Positions 1-6,324 of a stretch of 7,768 nucleotides of DNA are shown piece by piece. Location of the stretch: assembly GCA_018648945.1 (NCBI GenBank), contig JABGQJ010000359.1, positions 1 through 7,768 of the forward strand, written 5' to 3'. Below the pieces are notes generated by a model that searched no databases, was not told where the DNA came from, and was given only the letters and a program-made list of their open reading frames with translations. The first letter of the stretch is position 1; each line of letters begins with the position of its first letter. This DNA comes from Victivallales bacterium (lineage in GTDB: Bacteria; Verrucomicrobiota; Lentisphaeria; Oligosphaerales; Lenti-02). The translations under genes and the position numbers were made by a program.

Positions 1-433
1 CAACGAACTTGCCGGATGCCGAGGCCGCGATCCTGCCGCCGCGGTTGATCTCCGCGCGCACGATATGAATCGGGCCGACCATGTCGTCAAGCCACGCGCG
101 CGCCGTGGCCTTGCTTCCCGTCGGCAACGGTCGTCGGAAACGGACCTTGATCTCGGCGGTGACGGCAACGAGTCCGCAGAGGAACAGGCAGTTGGTCATG
201 GCCCCGTCAAGGATAGTGGAGATTACCCCGCCATGCACCCAGTCCCGGTAGCCCTGGAACCGGCTGTCGCACACGAAGGACGCCTCGACGGTTCCGGGGG
301 CCACCAGCCCGAACTCCAGCTTGAGTCCGGCCGGATTGCCCCTGGCGCAGACCACGCATTCCGGATGGTGTTCGTTCTGCATCGTCTCCAGGTCGGTCGA
401 GGAACAGGTTGCCAAGGGTGGTTTCGTTTCCAC
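1..433 (-). CDS. PaaI-family hotdog thioesterase (3' end beyond window)
   Basis: Probable acyl-CoA thioesterase of the PaaI/hotdog superfamily, a cytoplasmic hydrolase of CoA thioesters; the substrate cannot be told. About 144 residues are visible and the frame is open to the window edge, so only the last part of the domain is missing. The N-terminal part carries a HHPECVVCARGNPAGLKL segment, typical of the subgroup with a His/Cys-rich lead-in before the hotdog fold. The fold signature follows as YRDWVHGGVISTILDGAM, the usual HGG-x5-DxA/G helix that lines the active site. I chose the GTG at 433-431 because a GAGG sequence lies five bases upstream; an ATG at 382 (codon 18) is the alternative but has a badly spaced ribosome site. 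The gene starts 27 bases after the CoA-binding protein stops and is in the same frame. Family assignment is strong, the start is moderate, the role in this operon is unknown. Confidence 0.85.
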   Translation of the reverse strand, partial: METKPPLATCSSTDLETMQNEHHPECVVCARGNPAGLKLEFGLVAPGTVEASFVCDSRFQGYRDWVHGGVISTILDGAMTNCLFLCGLVAVTAEIKVRFRRPLPTGSKATARAWLDDMVGPIHIVRAEINRGGRIAASASGKFV

Positions 434-460
434 ATTCGCCTCGCTGATGGGGGGATTCCG

Positions 461-820
461 TCAGAATTGCCCGGAGGCCAGCAGGACCAGCGTGCAGGCA
501 TCGAGGGTCCCGATGCCGTGCTGGCGCAGGCTGGTCGCCAAGGCCGGATTCTCCGCACCGGGGTTAAAGATGACCCGCCGTGGCCGGGCCCGCTGGAGTT
601 CCTCCGCCAGCGCGGCCGACTTGTCTGCGGACAGGTACACGGTCACCGTATCGAGGGGCGCTCGGATGTCCGCCAGCCTGGCCTGGACCGGTATGCCCAG
701 AATCTCGGGCACTGCCGGATGCACGGGGAACACGACGTGGCCATTCGCCTTGAGCTGAGCCACCGCCTGATGGCTGTAGCGTTCCGGCTTGGCGCTGGCA
801 CCGAGTACTGCCACATTCAT
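461..820 (-). CDS. CoA-binding domain protein (YccU-like)
   Basis: A 119-residue single-domain protein of the CoA_binding_2 (YccU-like) family, a Rossmann fold related to the CoA-binding domain of succinyl-CoA synthetase alpha. Visible landmarks are the N-terminal nucleotide-binding turn VAVLGASAKPERYSHQAV (residues 3-20), FPVHP near residue 31, the strand VTVYLSADKSA and FNPGAENP towards the end, all in the family order. The length fits the family, so it is complete. These small proteins have no well-defined enzymatic activity; binding of CoA or an acyl-CoA is the usual expectation. The start ATG has AAGGAAG upstream (about 826-832). It follows the flavin protein after 115 bases and precedes a thioesterase by 27, which suggests that the two downstream genes deal with a CoA ester together. 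Confidence 0.9.
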   Translation of the reverse strand: MNVAVLGASAKPERYSHQAVAQLKANGHVVFPVHPAVPEILGIPVQARLADIRAPLDTVTVYLSADKSAALAEELQRARPRRVIFNPGAENPALATSLRQHGIGTLDACTLVLLASGQF

Positions 821-935
821 TGGGTTCTTCCTTTGCGTTGCTACAAGGCCATGGGGCGCACCCCCCAGCAGTCAAGCGCTTCCGGACCCGCACCGCAAGC
901 CCTCGCCGTTTGACGACACGAGTCAAGCCCGCGAA
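821..935 (-). other. Gap between flavin protein and CoA-binding protein
   Basis: A 115-base gap, the longest inside the run. It holds the AAGGAAG ribosome site of the CoA-binding gene and a weak five-base hairpin (TGGGG with CCCCA, 852-867) without a T run. I see no clear promoter, so the last two genes could be co-transcribed with the rest or have their own weak promoter. Confidence 0.3.
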
Positions 936-1388
936 TCAGACCAACCTTGTGGCGCCAGAGTAGACCTCCTCGACCCGCAGGGCGGCGGCCGCATGGCCCG
1001 GGTGCTGCGGCGGATTCCAGGACTTCATGCTCTCAAACACCTCGCCATCGCGGTGGTACTCCAGGCTACCCTTGATCTGATAGGCCTTACCGTCCTTGGT
1101 GATGAAAAGGAGGGCACCCCGGCCAGTACCAAGGATGTTCCGCCGGGTCTTGTTGAAGTAATTGTCGGCGACCACCAGTTGATCGTCGCCAAAGGTCCCG
1201 ACACAGGTGGCATAGATTACGTTCGGGACACCGTGCGCACTGACTGTGGCCAGTACAACCGGTCCCTCGCGATGGTCCCACTTGCGCTTGAAGTCCTCGA
1301 GGAAACGGGTCGCGCCTTGCGTCGTCTCCGCCGTGAGGGTCGGGGCTTTCTCACCGTTGAGCGGCAGTCTGGTGGTCGTTTCGGACAT
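936..1388 (-). CDS. Pyridoxamine 5'-phosphate oxidase-like FMN-binding split-barrel protein
   Basis: A 150-residue protein of the PPOX-class FMN-binding split-barrel superfamily. Members bind FMN (sometimes F420 or haem) and act as small redox enzymes or flavin carriers; they need not be true pyridoxamine phosphate oxidases. The core is visible: GPVVLATVSAHGVPNVIYA (about residues 42-60) is the first barrel strand pair, DDQLVVADNYFNKTRRNI (about 68-85) is the flavin-phosphate region with the conserved N/K/T/R pattern, and GRGALLFITKDGKAYQIKG gives the next strands. The roughly 30 residues before the barrel are ordinary for this subgroup. The ATG start has AAGGAG ten bases upstream. It lies 39 bases after the metallo-hydrolase. 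In this setting a redox or flavin role beside Fe-S proteins is reasonable, but the substrate is unknown. Confidence 0.88.
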   Translation of the reverse strand: MSETTTRLPLNGEKAPTLTAETTQGATRFLEDFKRKWDHREGPVVLATVSAHGVPNVIYATCVGTFGDDQLVVADNYFNKTRRNILGTGRGALLFITKDGKAYQIKGSLEYHRDGEVFESMKSWNPPQHPGHAAAALRVEEVYSGATRLV

Positions 1389-1427
1389 GTCCCGGGCTCC
1401 TTCTGCTGATTTACCTATTCTGTTGCT

Positions 1428-2264
1428 TCATTCTGCCAGGTCGAGGACTGTACCGACCGGACAAGACGCACACGCGTCTGGGAACTCACTCCATAGCCGC
1501 ACGGTCGCGGCGAGGCCGGTGCAGTGGCACGGGACGAGTCGGCTCACCCCGAGACGGCGCAATTCATCCACCGTCCGCCCCACCCGGACAGGACTCGCAT
1601 GGAGCAGGTGCATGCCGCCGACCACGGTATGGATTGGGCGGCTGCCGGTGAGCGTGCGCACGTACTGCAGGGCATTGATGATCCCCGCATGGGCGCAGCC
1701 AAGGATCACGTGGGTGCCGTTGGCCCCCTCGATGAAAGCTGCCTGGTCATCCACCAAATCGTCCGGCTCTGTGCAGGCTTGATCCCTGAAAAAAGCCCCG
1801 CCAGTGTCCTCGAAATCGGTTGTCCGTGGCACCGGACCGGTCAACATGAGCCCCTCGCATACTTCGGTGGGGCCATCCACCCAGACTAACGCGCCTTGGG
1901 CGTGAACCCCGTCCCTGTCGCGGTTGAGCATACCGATCTCGCGGGCCGTCCCATCGGGGTTGCGGGCATACTTCTGAAGGTAGGCGGCAGGATGGGCGTA
2001 CACTGGTACACTCGGGGCTGCGGCCACGGCTTCGCCAAGGCCCCCAGTATGGTCGTGGTGACCGTGACTTAGGACGATGGCGTCCGCCTGTTCGAGACGA
2101 ATGCCGAGCTGCGCCGCATTGCTACCGAGCGCCACGCCTTGGCCGGTGTCGAAGAGGACACGCTTCCCACCAAGCTCGATCCAGAAGGCCAGACCGGGCT
2201 CGGCCAACAGGCCGCGGCAGTTCGCGGTGTCCTCGACCAGTACTGTTATCGTTCGTTCGGCCAT
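1428..2264 (-). CDS. MBL-fold metallo-hydrolase (COG1237 type)
   Basis: A 278-residue metallo-beta-lactamase-fold hydrolase of the group often annotated as 7,8-dihydropterin-6-methyl-4-(beta-D-ribofuranosyl)aminobenzene-5'-phosphate synthase, named after an archaeal enzyme of pterin biosynthesis; most bacterial members have no proven substrate. The family opening TITVLVEDTANCRGLLAE is at residues 5-22, LFDTGQG at 37-43, and the metal motif HGHHDH at 67-72. Further likely ligands are H192 in GCAHAG and H219 in GGMHL, with a conserved CHCTG at 246-250. I place the start at 2264 because the family begins at TITVLVEDT and AAGGA lies five bases upstream. An in-frame ATG at 2303 overlaps the stop of the preceding scaffold gene as ATGA and would add 13 residues of no family likeness; coupling through it cannot be excluded. 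The active-site set looks complete. Confidence 0.9.
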   Translation of the reverse strand: MAERTITVLVEDTANCRGLLAEPGLAFWIELGGKRVLFDTGQGVALGSNAAQLGIRLEQADAIVLSHGHHDHTGGLGEAVAAAPSVPVYAHPAAYLQKYARNPDGTAREIGMLNRDRDGVHAQGALVWVDGPTEVCEGLMLTGPVPRTTDFEDTGGAFFRDQACTEPDDLVDDQAAFIEGANGTHVILGCAHAGIINALQYVRTLTGSRPIHTVVGGMHLLHASPVRVGRTVDELRRLGVSRLVPCHCTGLAATVRLWSEFPDACASCPVGTVLDLAE

Positions 2265-2269
2265 TGGGT

Positions 2270-2274
2270 TCCTT
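2270..2274 (-). promoter_or_regulatory. Shine-Dalgarno deciding the metallo-hydrolase start
   Basis: AAGGA, inside a longer GGGAAGGAA run, five bases before the ATG at 2264. It supports this start over the upstream ATG at 2303, which overlaps the preceding stop codon. Confidence 0.65.
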
Positions 2275-2299
2275 CCCGTCGCCTGGATTCGGGCAGCGC

Positions 2300-2683
2300 T
2301 CATGGTTGCAGCAGATAGTCAGCAATCGCCCGGTAGAGGGTGCTCACCGCGAGGATGGCACAGTGCCGCCCGGCCAGTGGCTCGCACTCGCCCGAGCGGA
2401 TGATCTCGCCGGCACTGATCGACAGCGCGTCCGTCACCTTGCGCCCCAGCGCCCGGCGGGCCGCCGCCATGCCGCAAGACCGCGTGTTCGCGCACCCACC
2501 CGTGTGGAACTTCACGTCCACGATAGTCTCGTCCTGCACCACGATGTAGAACTCCATGGTGTCGCCGCACGAGCCCTGGATCACGCCCGCACCAGTCGGG
2601 TCGTTCATCCGCCCGAAGAACGTTTCGTCGCCAGTTGCCGCCGCTGTCGGGGCGGGCGACTTTCCCGCACTGTGGTCCTGCAT
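2300..2683 (-). CDS. IscU/NifU-N-type iron-sulfur cluster scaffold protein
   Basis: A 127-residue stand-alone NifU N-terminal (IscU-like) domain. IscU proteins assemble 2Fe-2S or 4Fe-4S clusters on three cysteines and pass them to carriers such as Mrp. All three ligand positions can be matched: C39 in GSCGDTMEFYI, C64 in GGCANT and C108 in HCAILAVSTLYRA; the Asp of the CGD motif (D41) is also kept. Extra cysteines at 70 and 100 fall where this anaerobic subgroup usually has them (TRSCGMAA, SGECEPL). The first 20 residues are a loose A/P-rich lead. An ATG at 2716 would overlap the Mrp gene; the ATG at 2683 leaves 20 bases and has GGAGAG seven bases upstream, so I chose it. No IscS cysteine desulfurase is present nearby, so sulfur must come from elsewhere. 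Lying directly after the Mrp carrier suggests the two work as donor and carrier. Confidence 0.9.
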   Translation of the reverse strand: MQDHSAGKSPAPTAAATGDETFFGRMNDPTGAGVIQGSCGDTMEFYIVVQDETIVDVKFHTGGCANTRSCGMAAARRALGRKVTDALSISAGEIIRSGECEPLAGRHCAILAVSTLYRAIADYLLQP

Positions 2684-2690
2684 GGGTCTG

Positions 2691-2696
2691 CTCTCC
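2691..2696 (-). promoter_or_regulatory. Shine-Dalgarno deciding the scaffold start
   Basis: GGAGAG seven bases before the ATG at 2683, inside the short gap after the Mrp-NifX stop. It favours this start over an overlapping ATG at 2716. Confidence 0.65.
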
Positions 2697-2703
2697 GCTA
2701 CCG

Positions 2704-3927
2704 TCAATGATCGCATGCGTTGCCACCGGTTACGAGCGTGCCCTCCATGTACTGCTGTGCCAGGGCTTCGGGGGCCTCGGCCGCCGCGCCGACAACCACC
2801 TCTATCCCCTGTTCACCGAACAATCCCTGGGCACGCTGTCCCATGCCGCCGGCAATGATGATCCGAGCCCCACGTTCACTCAGCCATCGGGGCAAGAGTC
2901 CCGGTTCATGGGCAGGTGCGTCGACAGTCTCCAGACCAACGATCGCCTTCGTGGCCGGATTCACGTCCACCAGGGCGAACTGCTGGCAGTGTCCAAAATG
3001 CAGGGCGAGTTTCCCCTCGGCGAGTGGGATGGCAATTCGAGTCATGGCTGTTTCCTCTTTCGGTTCTGGTCTCTGATCCATGGTATGGGCGGAAATTCGT
3101 TGGCAGACCTCCCGGAAGGCCCTTCCTCCTACCGTGTTTGGGAATGCATCCAGATACGGCGTGCCTTCGTCACTGGCTGAGACGATCTGCGGATCGATCG
3201 GGATGCGGCCCAGGAACGGGATGCCCATTTCGGCGGCGAGTCTCTCGCCACCACCACTCCCAAACACGTTGACGTGCGTCGCACAATGCGGGCACACCAG
3301 GCCGCTCATGTTCTCCACCACACCCAGCACCGGCAGACTGAGCTGCCGACAGAAGGTGATGCAACGGCGCACGTCCGCCACTGCCAGGTCCTGGGGAGTG
3401 GTAACAACCACGGCACCGCTGGCATCCTCAATCAGTTGCACCACCGACAGCGGCTCGTCGCCCGTTCCCGGAGGCGAATCGACCACGAGATAGTCAAGAT
3501 CGCCCCAGTCTACATCCTTGAGCATCTGCTTGATGACGTTGTGCTTCATCGGGCCGCGCCAGATCAAGGCGGCGTTGCGGTCCTCGATCAGTGACCCAAT
3601 CGAGACAAAGCGGAAGTTCTCGCTGACCGCTACCGGTCGCAGCAGTGCCTCCTTGCTGGCCCGGGATCCCGGTTCCTGTGCCGAAGTGTTCCGCAGACCG
3701 AGCAATTGCGGAATGCTGGGTCCGTGGATATCAACGTCGAGCAGACCAACCCGGAACCCTTGCTGGACCAGCGACACTGCCAGGTTGGCCGCCACCGTGC
3801 TCTTGCCAACGCCTCCCTTGCCCGAGAGCACCAGGATTTTGTGTCGGATGCGATGCATCCTCTCTCGCACCGCGTCCTGGTCTGCGACAAGTTGCTGCTC
3901 ATTCCTGCTGGAATCCATTCTAGCCAT
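2704..3927 (-). CDS. Mrp/NBP35-family Fe-S carrier ATPase fused to a NifX-like (ORP) domain
   Basis: A 407-residue two-domain protein. Residues about 25-280 are an Mrp/ApbC/NBP35 P-loop ATPase, which carries a 4Fe-4S cluster between subunits of a dimer and hands it to target proteins. The deviant Walker A GKGGVGKST is at 36-44, switch I DVDIHGPSIPQLLG at about 64-77, switch II VVDSPPGTGDEPLSV at 148-162, and the cluster-binding CPHC at 212-215. Residues about 295-407 form a dinitrogenase-cofactor (NifX/NifB-C/orange protein) domain, seen in MTRIAIPLAEGKLALHFGHC, ARIIIAGGMGQRAQ and the ending TGGNACDH. This order is known from MrpORP proteins of sulfate-reducing bacteria. The start at 3927 has a strong AAGGAGAG; upstream in-frame ATGs reach 4146 but overlap the NifX gene and show no family likeness. 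It lies 112 bases after the stand-alone NifX gene. An internal ATG at 3045 could yield the C-terminal domain alone. Confidence 0.93.
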   Translation of the reverse strand: MARMDSSRNEQQLVADQDAVRERMHRIRHKILVLSGKGGVGKSTVAANLAVSLVQQGFRVGLLDVDIHGPSIPQLLGLRNTSAQEPGSRASKEALLRPVAVSENFRFVSIGSLIEDRNAALIWRGPMKHNVIKQMLKDVDWGDLDYLVVDSPPGTGDEPLSVVQLIEDASGAVVVTTPQDLAVADVRRCITFCRQLSLPVLGVVENMSGLVCPHCATHVNVFGSGGGERLAAEMGIPFLGRIPIDPQIVSASDEGTPYLDAFPNTVGGRAFREVCQRISAHTMDQRPEPKEETAMTRIAIPLAEGKLALHFGHCQQFALVDVNPATKAIVGLETVDAPAHEPGLLPRWLSERGARIIIAGGMGQRAQGLFGEQGIEVVVGAAAEAPEALAQQYMEGTLVTGGNACDH

Positions 3928-3933
3928 AGCGTG

Positions 3934-3941
3934 CTCTCCTT
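3934..3941 (-). promoter_or_regulatory. Shine-Dalgarno deciding the Mrp start
   Basis: AAGGAGAG six bases before the ATG at 3927. It is the best ribosome site in this stretch and rules against the longer reading frame that opens at 4146. Confidence 0.75.
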
Positions 3942-3996
3942 GGAATTGCGTAGTAGAGGCCCTGCGGTCACTGACATGTATGCTCAAGAGTTGGGC

Positions 3997-4015
3997 GGCG
4001 GATTCTGCTCCCGCC
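3997..4015 (-). other. Small GC hairpin in the NifX-Mrp gap
   Basis: GGCGG and CCGCC arms of five bases around a nine-base loop, in the 112-base gap (3928-4039) between the NifX-like gene and the Mrp fusion. No run of T follows, so it does not look like an intrinsic terminator. It may be chance, or a weak element affecting the mRNA between the two genes. Nothing else stands out in this gap. Confidence 0.25.
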
Positions 4016-4039
4016 TCGGCCATCGCTGCCGCTGGACGT

Positions 4040-4411
4040 CTAGCGGTCACTGGTGCCGGAGTGGCTGGCCACATTCGGTCCCGACACTGGCGAGAGAGCA
4101 CCTGACTTAAACTGCTCGACTGCTTGCCGGACCGTTCCGTTGACACCGACGATCACCTGGATGCCGCCTGCCTCCAGAGTCCGGTAGGCGTTCGGCCCGC
4201 AGTTGCCGGTTAGAACCGCCTTCAAGTTGTGCTTCGCCAGCAGTTGGGCTGACTGGATGCCTGCCCCGCCGCCCAAAGCCGCGTTGGGGTTTTCGACGGC
4301 TTGGAATGTGCCTTCTTCGGTTTCCACGACCAGGAAACATGGGCATCTCCCGAAGCGTGGGTCCACCTGGTCATCCAACGATTGTCCTTGCGCTGTCACT
4401 GCGATCTTCAT
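4040..4411 (-). CDS. Stand-alone NifX/orange-protein-like cofactor-binding protein
   Basis: A 123-residue protein of the dinitrogenase iron-molybdenum cofactor family (NifX, NifB C-terminus, NafY, ORP), an RNase H-like fold that holds or carries metal-sulfur clusters. It shows the subgroup's typical features: KIAVTAQGQSLDDQVDPRFG at residues 2-21, RCPCFLVVETEEG, GGGAGIQSAQLLAKH at 47-61, VLTGNCGPNAYRTL at 66-79, and the end GTVRQAVEQFKSG. Cysteines sit at 23, 25 and 71; C23 and C25 in the RFGRCPC stretch, next to the ligand-binding side of the fold, could be metal ligands, which I infer and cannot prove. AAGGAG ten bases upstream fixes the ATG at 4411, just 17 bases after the ATPase fusion ends. 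The closest described counterpart is ORP of Desulfovibrio, which binds a Mo-Cu-S cluster; that this one does the same is unproven. Confidence 0.9.
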   Translation of the reverse strand: MKIAVTAQGQSLDDQVDPRFGRCPCFLVVETEEGTFQAVENPNAALGGGAGIQSAQLLAKHNLKAVLTGNCGPNAYRTLEAGGIQVIVGVNGTVRQAVEQFKSGALSPVSGPNVASHSGTSDR

Positions 4412-4420
4412 GGCTGAGAG

Positions 4421-4426
4421 CTCCTT
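4421..4426 (-). promoter_or_regulatory. Shine-Dalgarno of the NifX-like gene
   Basis: AAGGAG nine bases before the ATG at 4411, in the 17-base gap after the stop of the tandem ATPase. It excludes the longer open frame that begins at 4612. Confidence 0.7.
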
Positions 4427-4428
4427 TT

Positions 4429-6324
4429 TCACTGTTCGTCCGCTGACTGTTCTTGGGCCAAGCCGTGTCCAGAAGGTGGGGGTGCACTCCCGTCCGCGAG
4501 CCCCGACAGGACCGCGCACATTTCCTCCCATGCCTTCCGGACCGCCTCGGCGGCCGGCCCGGGGGCGTAGTCGACGATGGTCTTCCCGGCGACCAACGCA
4601 TCGTTCACGCATGGATCGAACGGGATCCGGCCGATGACCTTCGATCCTCGACTTTCGGCAATCCGGCCGATTCGGGCCGCCTGCTCCGCGTTGATGTCGA
4701 CCTTGTTGATGATCACCCGAGCCGGAACGCCAAAGTGGGCGACTAGGTCAAGTACCCGTCCCAGGTCATGCACACCGGACACCGTCGGTTCGGTCACAAT
4801 CACGACAAGATCCGTTCCGGAAATCGACGCGATGACCGGACAGCCCGTGCCGGGCGGGCCGTCACCCAAAATCCGTCCGCGCCTCTCCTCGGTCGCCAGT
4901 TCCGCAGCGCGATTGCGCACCTGGGTAACCAGCCGCCCCGAGTTCTCTGCGGCGATGCCCAGCCGGGCGTGGGCCATGGGCCCCCAGTCGGTCGCGGATA
5001 CGTACCACTGCCCCGTCACCACCGGGTCGTTGCGAATGTTATCCACGGGACAAACCAGGGCGCAGAGGCCGCAGCCTTCGCAGCCGAACGGGTCAATCTG
5101 CCACGTCTGCGGGATGAGGGCATTGCCCTGTCCGGCCAGGTGGATCGCGCCGAAGTGGCAGGCGGCGGCGCATTCTCCGCAACCGATGCATGTGTCGGGG
5201 TCAATGGTTGCCCTCATCCCCCCCACATAGGGGTGGGCCTCCCGAACCCGTGGCGTCAGTAGGAGATGCAGGTCTGCGGCATCCACATCGTTGTCGGCCA
5301 GAACCACCGGTTTCGCCAATGCGGCAAACGCGGCGGCCACCGTCGTCTTGCCGGTGCCGCCCTTGCCACTGATGATCGTCACTTCGCGGAAGCCGGTGGC
5401 ACTGCCCTGACTTGGCTCCGGAACCAAAGCGGCGTCTGCGAGAAAGTCTGCGATTGCTGGTACAGGCGGGAGCACCGTGCCCGGCAGGGCCTGGATGTTC
5501 TCGTAGATGGCCAGCAGAATGGCCTGCAGCTCGCCATGATGTTCGACCAGGATGCCCCCCGATGCATACGTCTCCGCATACCGGCGCTCGAAGGGAATCC
5601 GCCCGAGGATGGGAACCCCAACGGCTTCGGCATAGTCGGCGATGATCTCGTCCTTGCCGCTGGAGCGGTTGATCACGATCCCGGTCGGGATGCCCATCTG
5701 GAGGGTCATCGCAACCGCCAGCTTCAGATCGTTCAGCCCAAACGGCGTCGGTTCGGTCAGCAGCACGGCCACGTCGGCACCGGTCAGGGCCTTGACCACG
5801 GGACACGCCGTTCCCGGCGCGGCATCGATGAGGTTGATGGCCTCGGGGTCGGCGTGCGATTTGACCGCATCGACCACGTTGGGTGCCAAGGACTCGCCGA
5901 TGGTCAACAGGCCGTCAGCGAAGAAGAGGGGCTGGTGTCCGGGGGCGCTCCGGACCTTGCCAATGGCCACGGGTTGCTCATGCAGTGCCTGTTCCGGACA
6001 GACCTCCGAACAGACCCCGCACGAATGGCACAGTTCGTTGAAGATCAGAACCTTGCCTTTGACGACCGCGAGCGCGTTGTAGCGACAAGCGGCGGCGCAA
6101 GCGCCACAGCCAGTGCATGCGGCCGCATCCCACACGGGTTTGGGCACGGTCACGTCGCACTGCTCGCTGAAGACCGGCTTCACAAACAGGTGATCATTCG
6201 GCTCCTCCACATCGCAATCGAGGAGCCGCACGGACTCTCCCTGGCTGGCGAGCACATAGGCCAGATTCACCGCGAAGGTGGTCTTGCCCGTGCCGCCCTT
6301 GCCGCTAGCGATCGTGACAATCAT
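4429..6324 (-). CDS. Tandem MinD/ParA-type ATPase with two inserted 2x[4Fe-4S] ferredoxin domains
   Basis: A 631-residue protein made of two homologous halves, each a MinD/ParA-type P-loop ATPase with a ferredoxin insert. First half, about 1-295: Walker A GKGGTGKTT at 8-16, switch I LLDCDVEEPNDH near 34-45, cysteines C70/C73/C76/C80 and C99/C102/C105/C109 in CxxCxxCxxxC form, switch II DAAPGTACPV at 167-176. Second half, about 313-605: GKGGTGKTT at 320-328, cysteines C379/C382/C385/C389 and C415/C418/C421/C425, switch II DGPPGTGCPV near 488-497. Each half is close to the length of a complete single protein of the family, about 290 residues. All key residues are intact, so four 4Fe-4S clusters and two ATP sites are expected in one chain. 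In other anaerobes two such proteins are encoded side by side, and ParA-type ATPases work as dimers, so this looks like a fused pair. The start overlaps the radical SAM stop as ATGA. Confidence 0.95.
   Translation of the reverse strand: MIVTIASGKGGTGKTTFAVNLAYVLASQGESVRLLDCDVEEPNDHLFVKPVFSEQCDVTVPKPVWDAAACTGCGACAAACRYNALAVVKGKVLIFNELCHSCGVCSEVCPEQALHEQPVAIGKVRSAPGHQPLFFADGLLTIGESLAPNVVDAVKSHADPEAINLIDAAPGTACPVVKALTGADVAVLLTEPTPFGLNDLKLAVAMTLQMGIPTGIVINRSSGKDEIIADYAEAVGVPILGRIPFERRYAETYASGGILVEHHGELQAILLAIYENIQALPGTVLPPVPAIADFLADAALVPEPSQGSATGFREVTIISGKGGTGKTTVAAAFAALAKPVVLADNDVDAADLHLLLTPRVREAHPYVGGMRATIDPDTCIGCGECAAACHFGAIHLAGQGNALIPQTWQIDPFGCEGCGLCALVCPVDNIRNDPVVTGQWYVSATDWGPMAHARLGIAAENSGRLVTQVRNRAAELATEERRGRILGDGPPGTGCPVIASISGTDLVVIVTEPTVSGVHDLGRVLDLVAHFGVPARVIINKVDINAEQAARIGRIAESRGSKVIGRIPFDPCVNDALVAGKTIVDYAPGPAAEAVRKAWEEMCAVLSGLADGSAPPPSGHGLAQEQSADEQ

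Noticed and set aside
65..913. A 282-codon plus-strand open frame
   Set aside because: It overlaps the thioesterase and CoA-binding genes on the other strand, both of which have clear family motifs; its translation shows no domain.
3928..4146. Longer N-terminus for the Mrp fusion
   Set aside because: It would overlap the NifX-like gene, is low in family likeness, and AAGGAGAG sits directly before the ATG at 3927.
2704..6324. A nitrogenase (nif) cofactor cluster
   Set aside because: NifX-like and NifU-N-like domains are present but no nifH, nifD, nifK, nifE, nifN or nifB; the ATPases are ferredoxin-insert MinD types, as in ORP systems.
4429..6324. Cell-division MinD or plasmid ParA
   Set aside because: The inserted ferredoxin motifs and the lack of MinC/MinE or ParB genes argue against a plain division or partition role.
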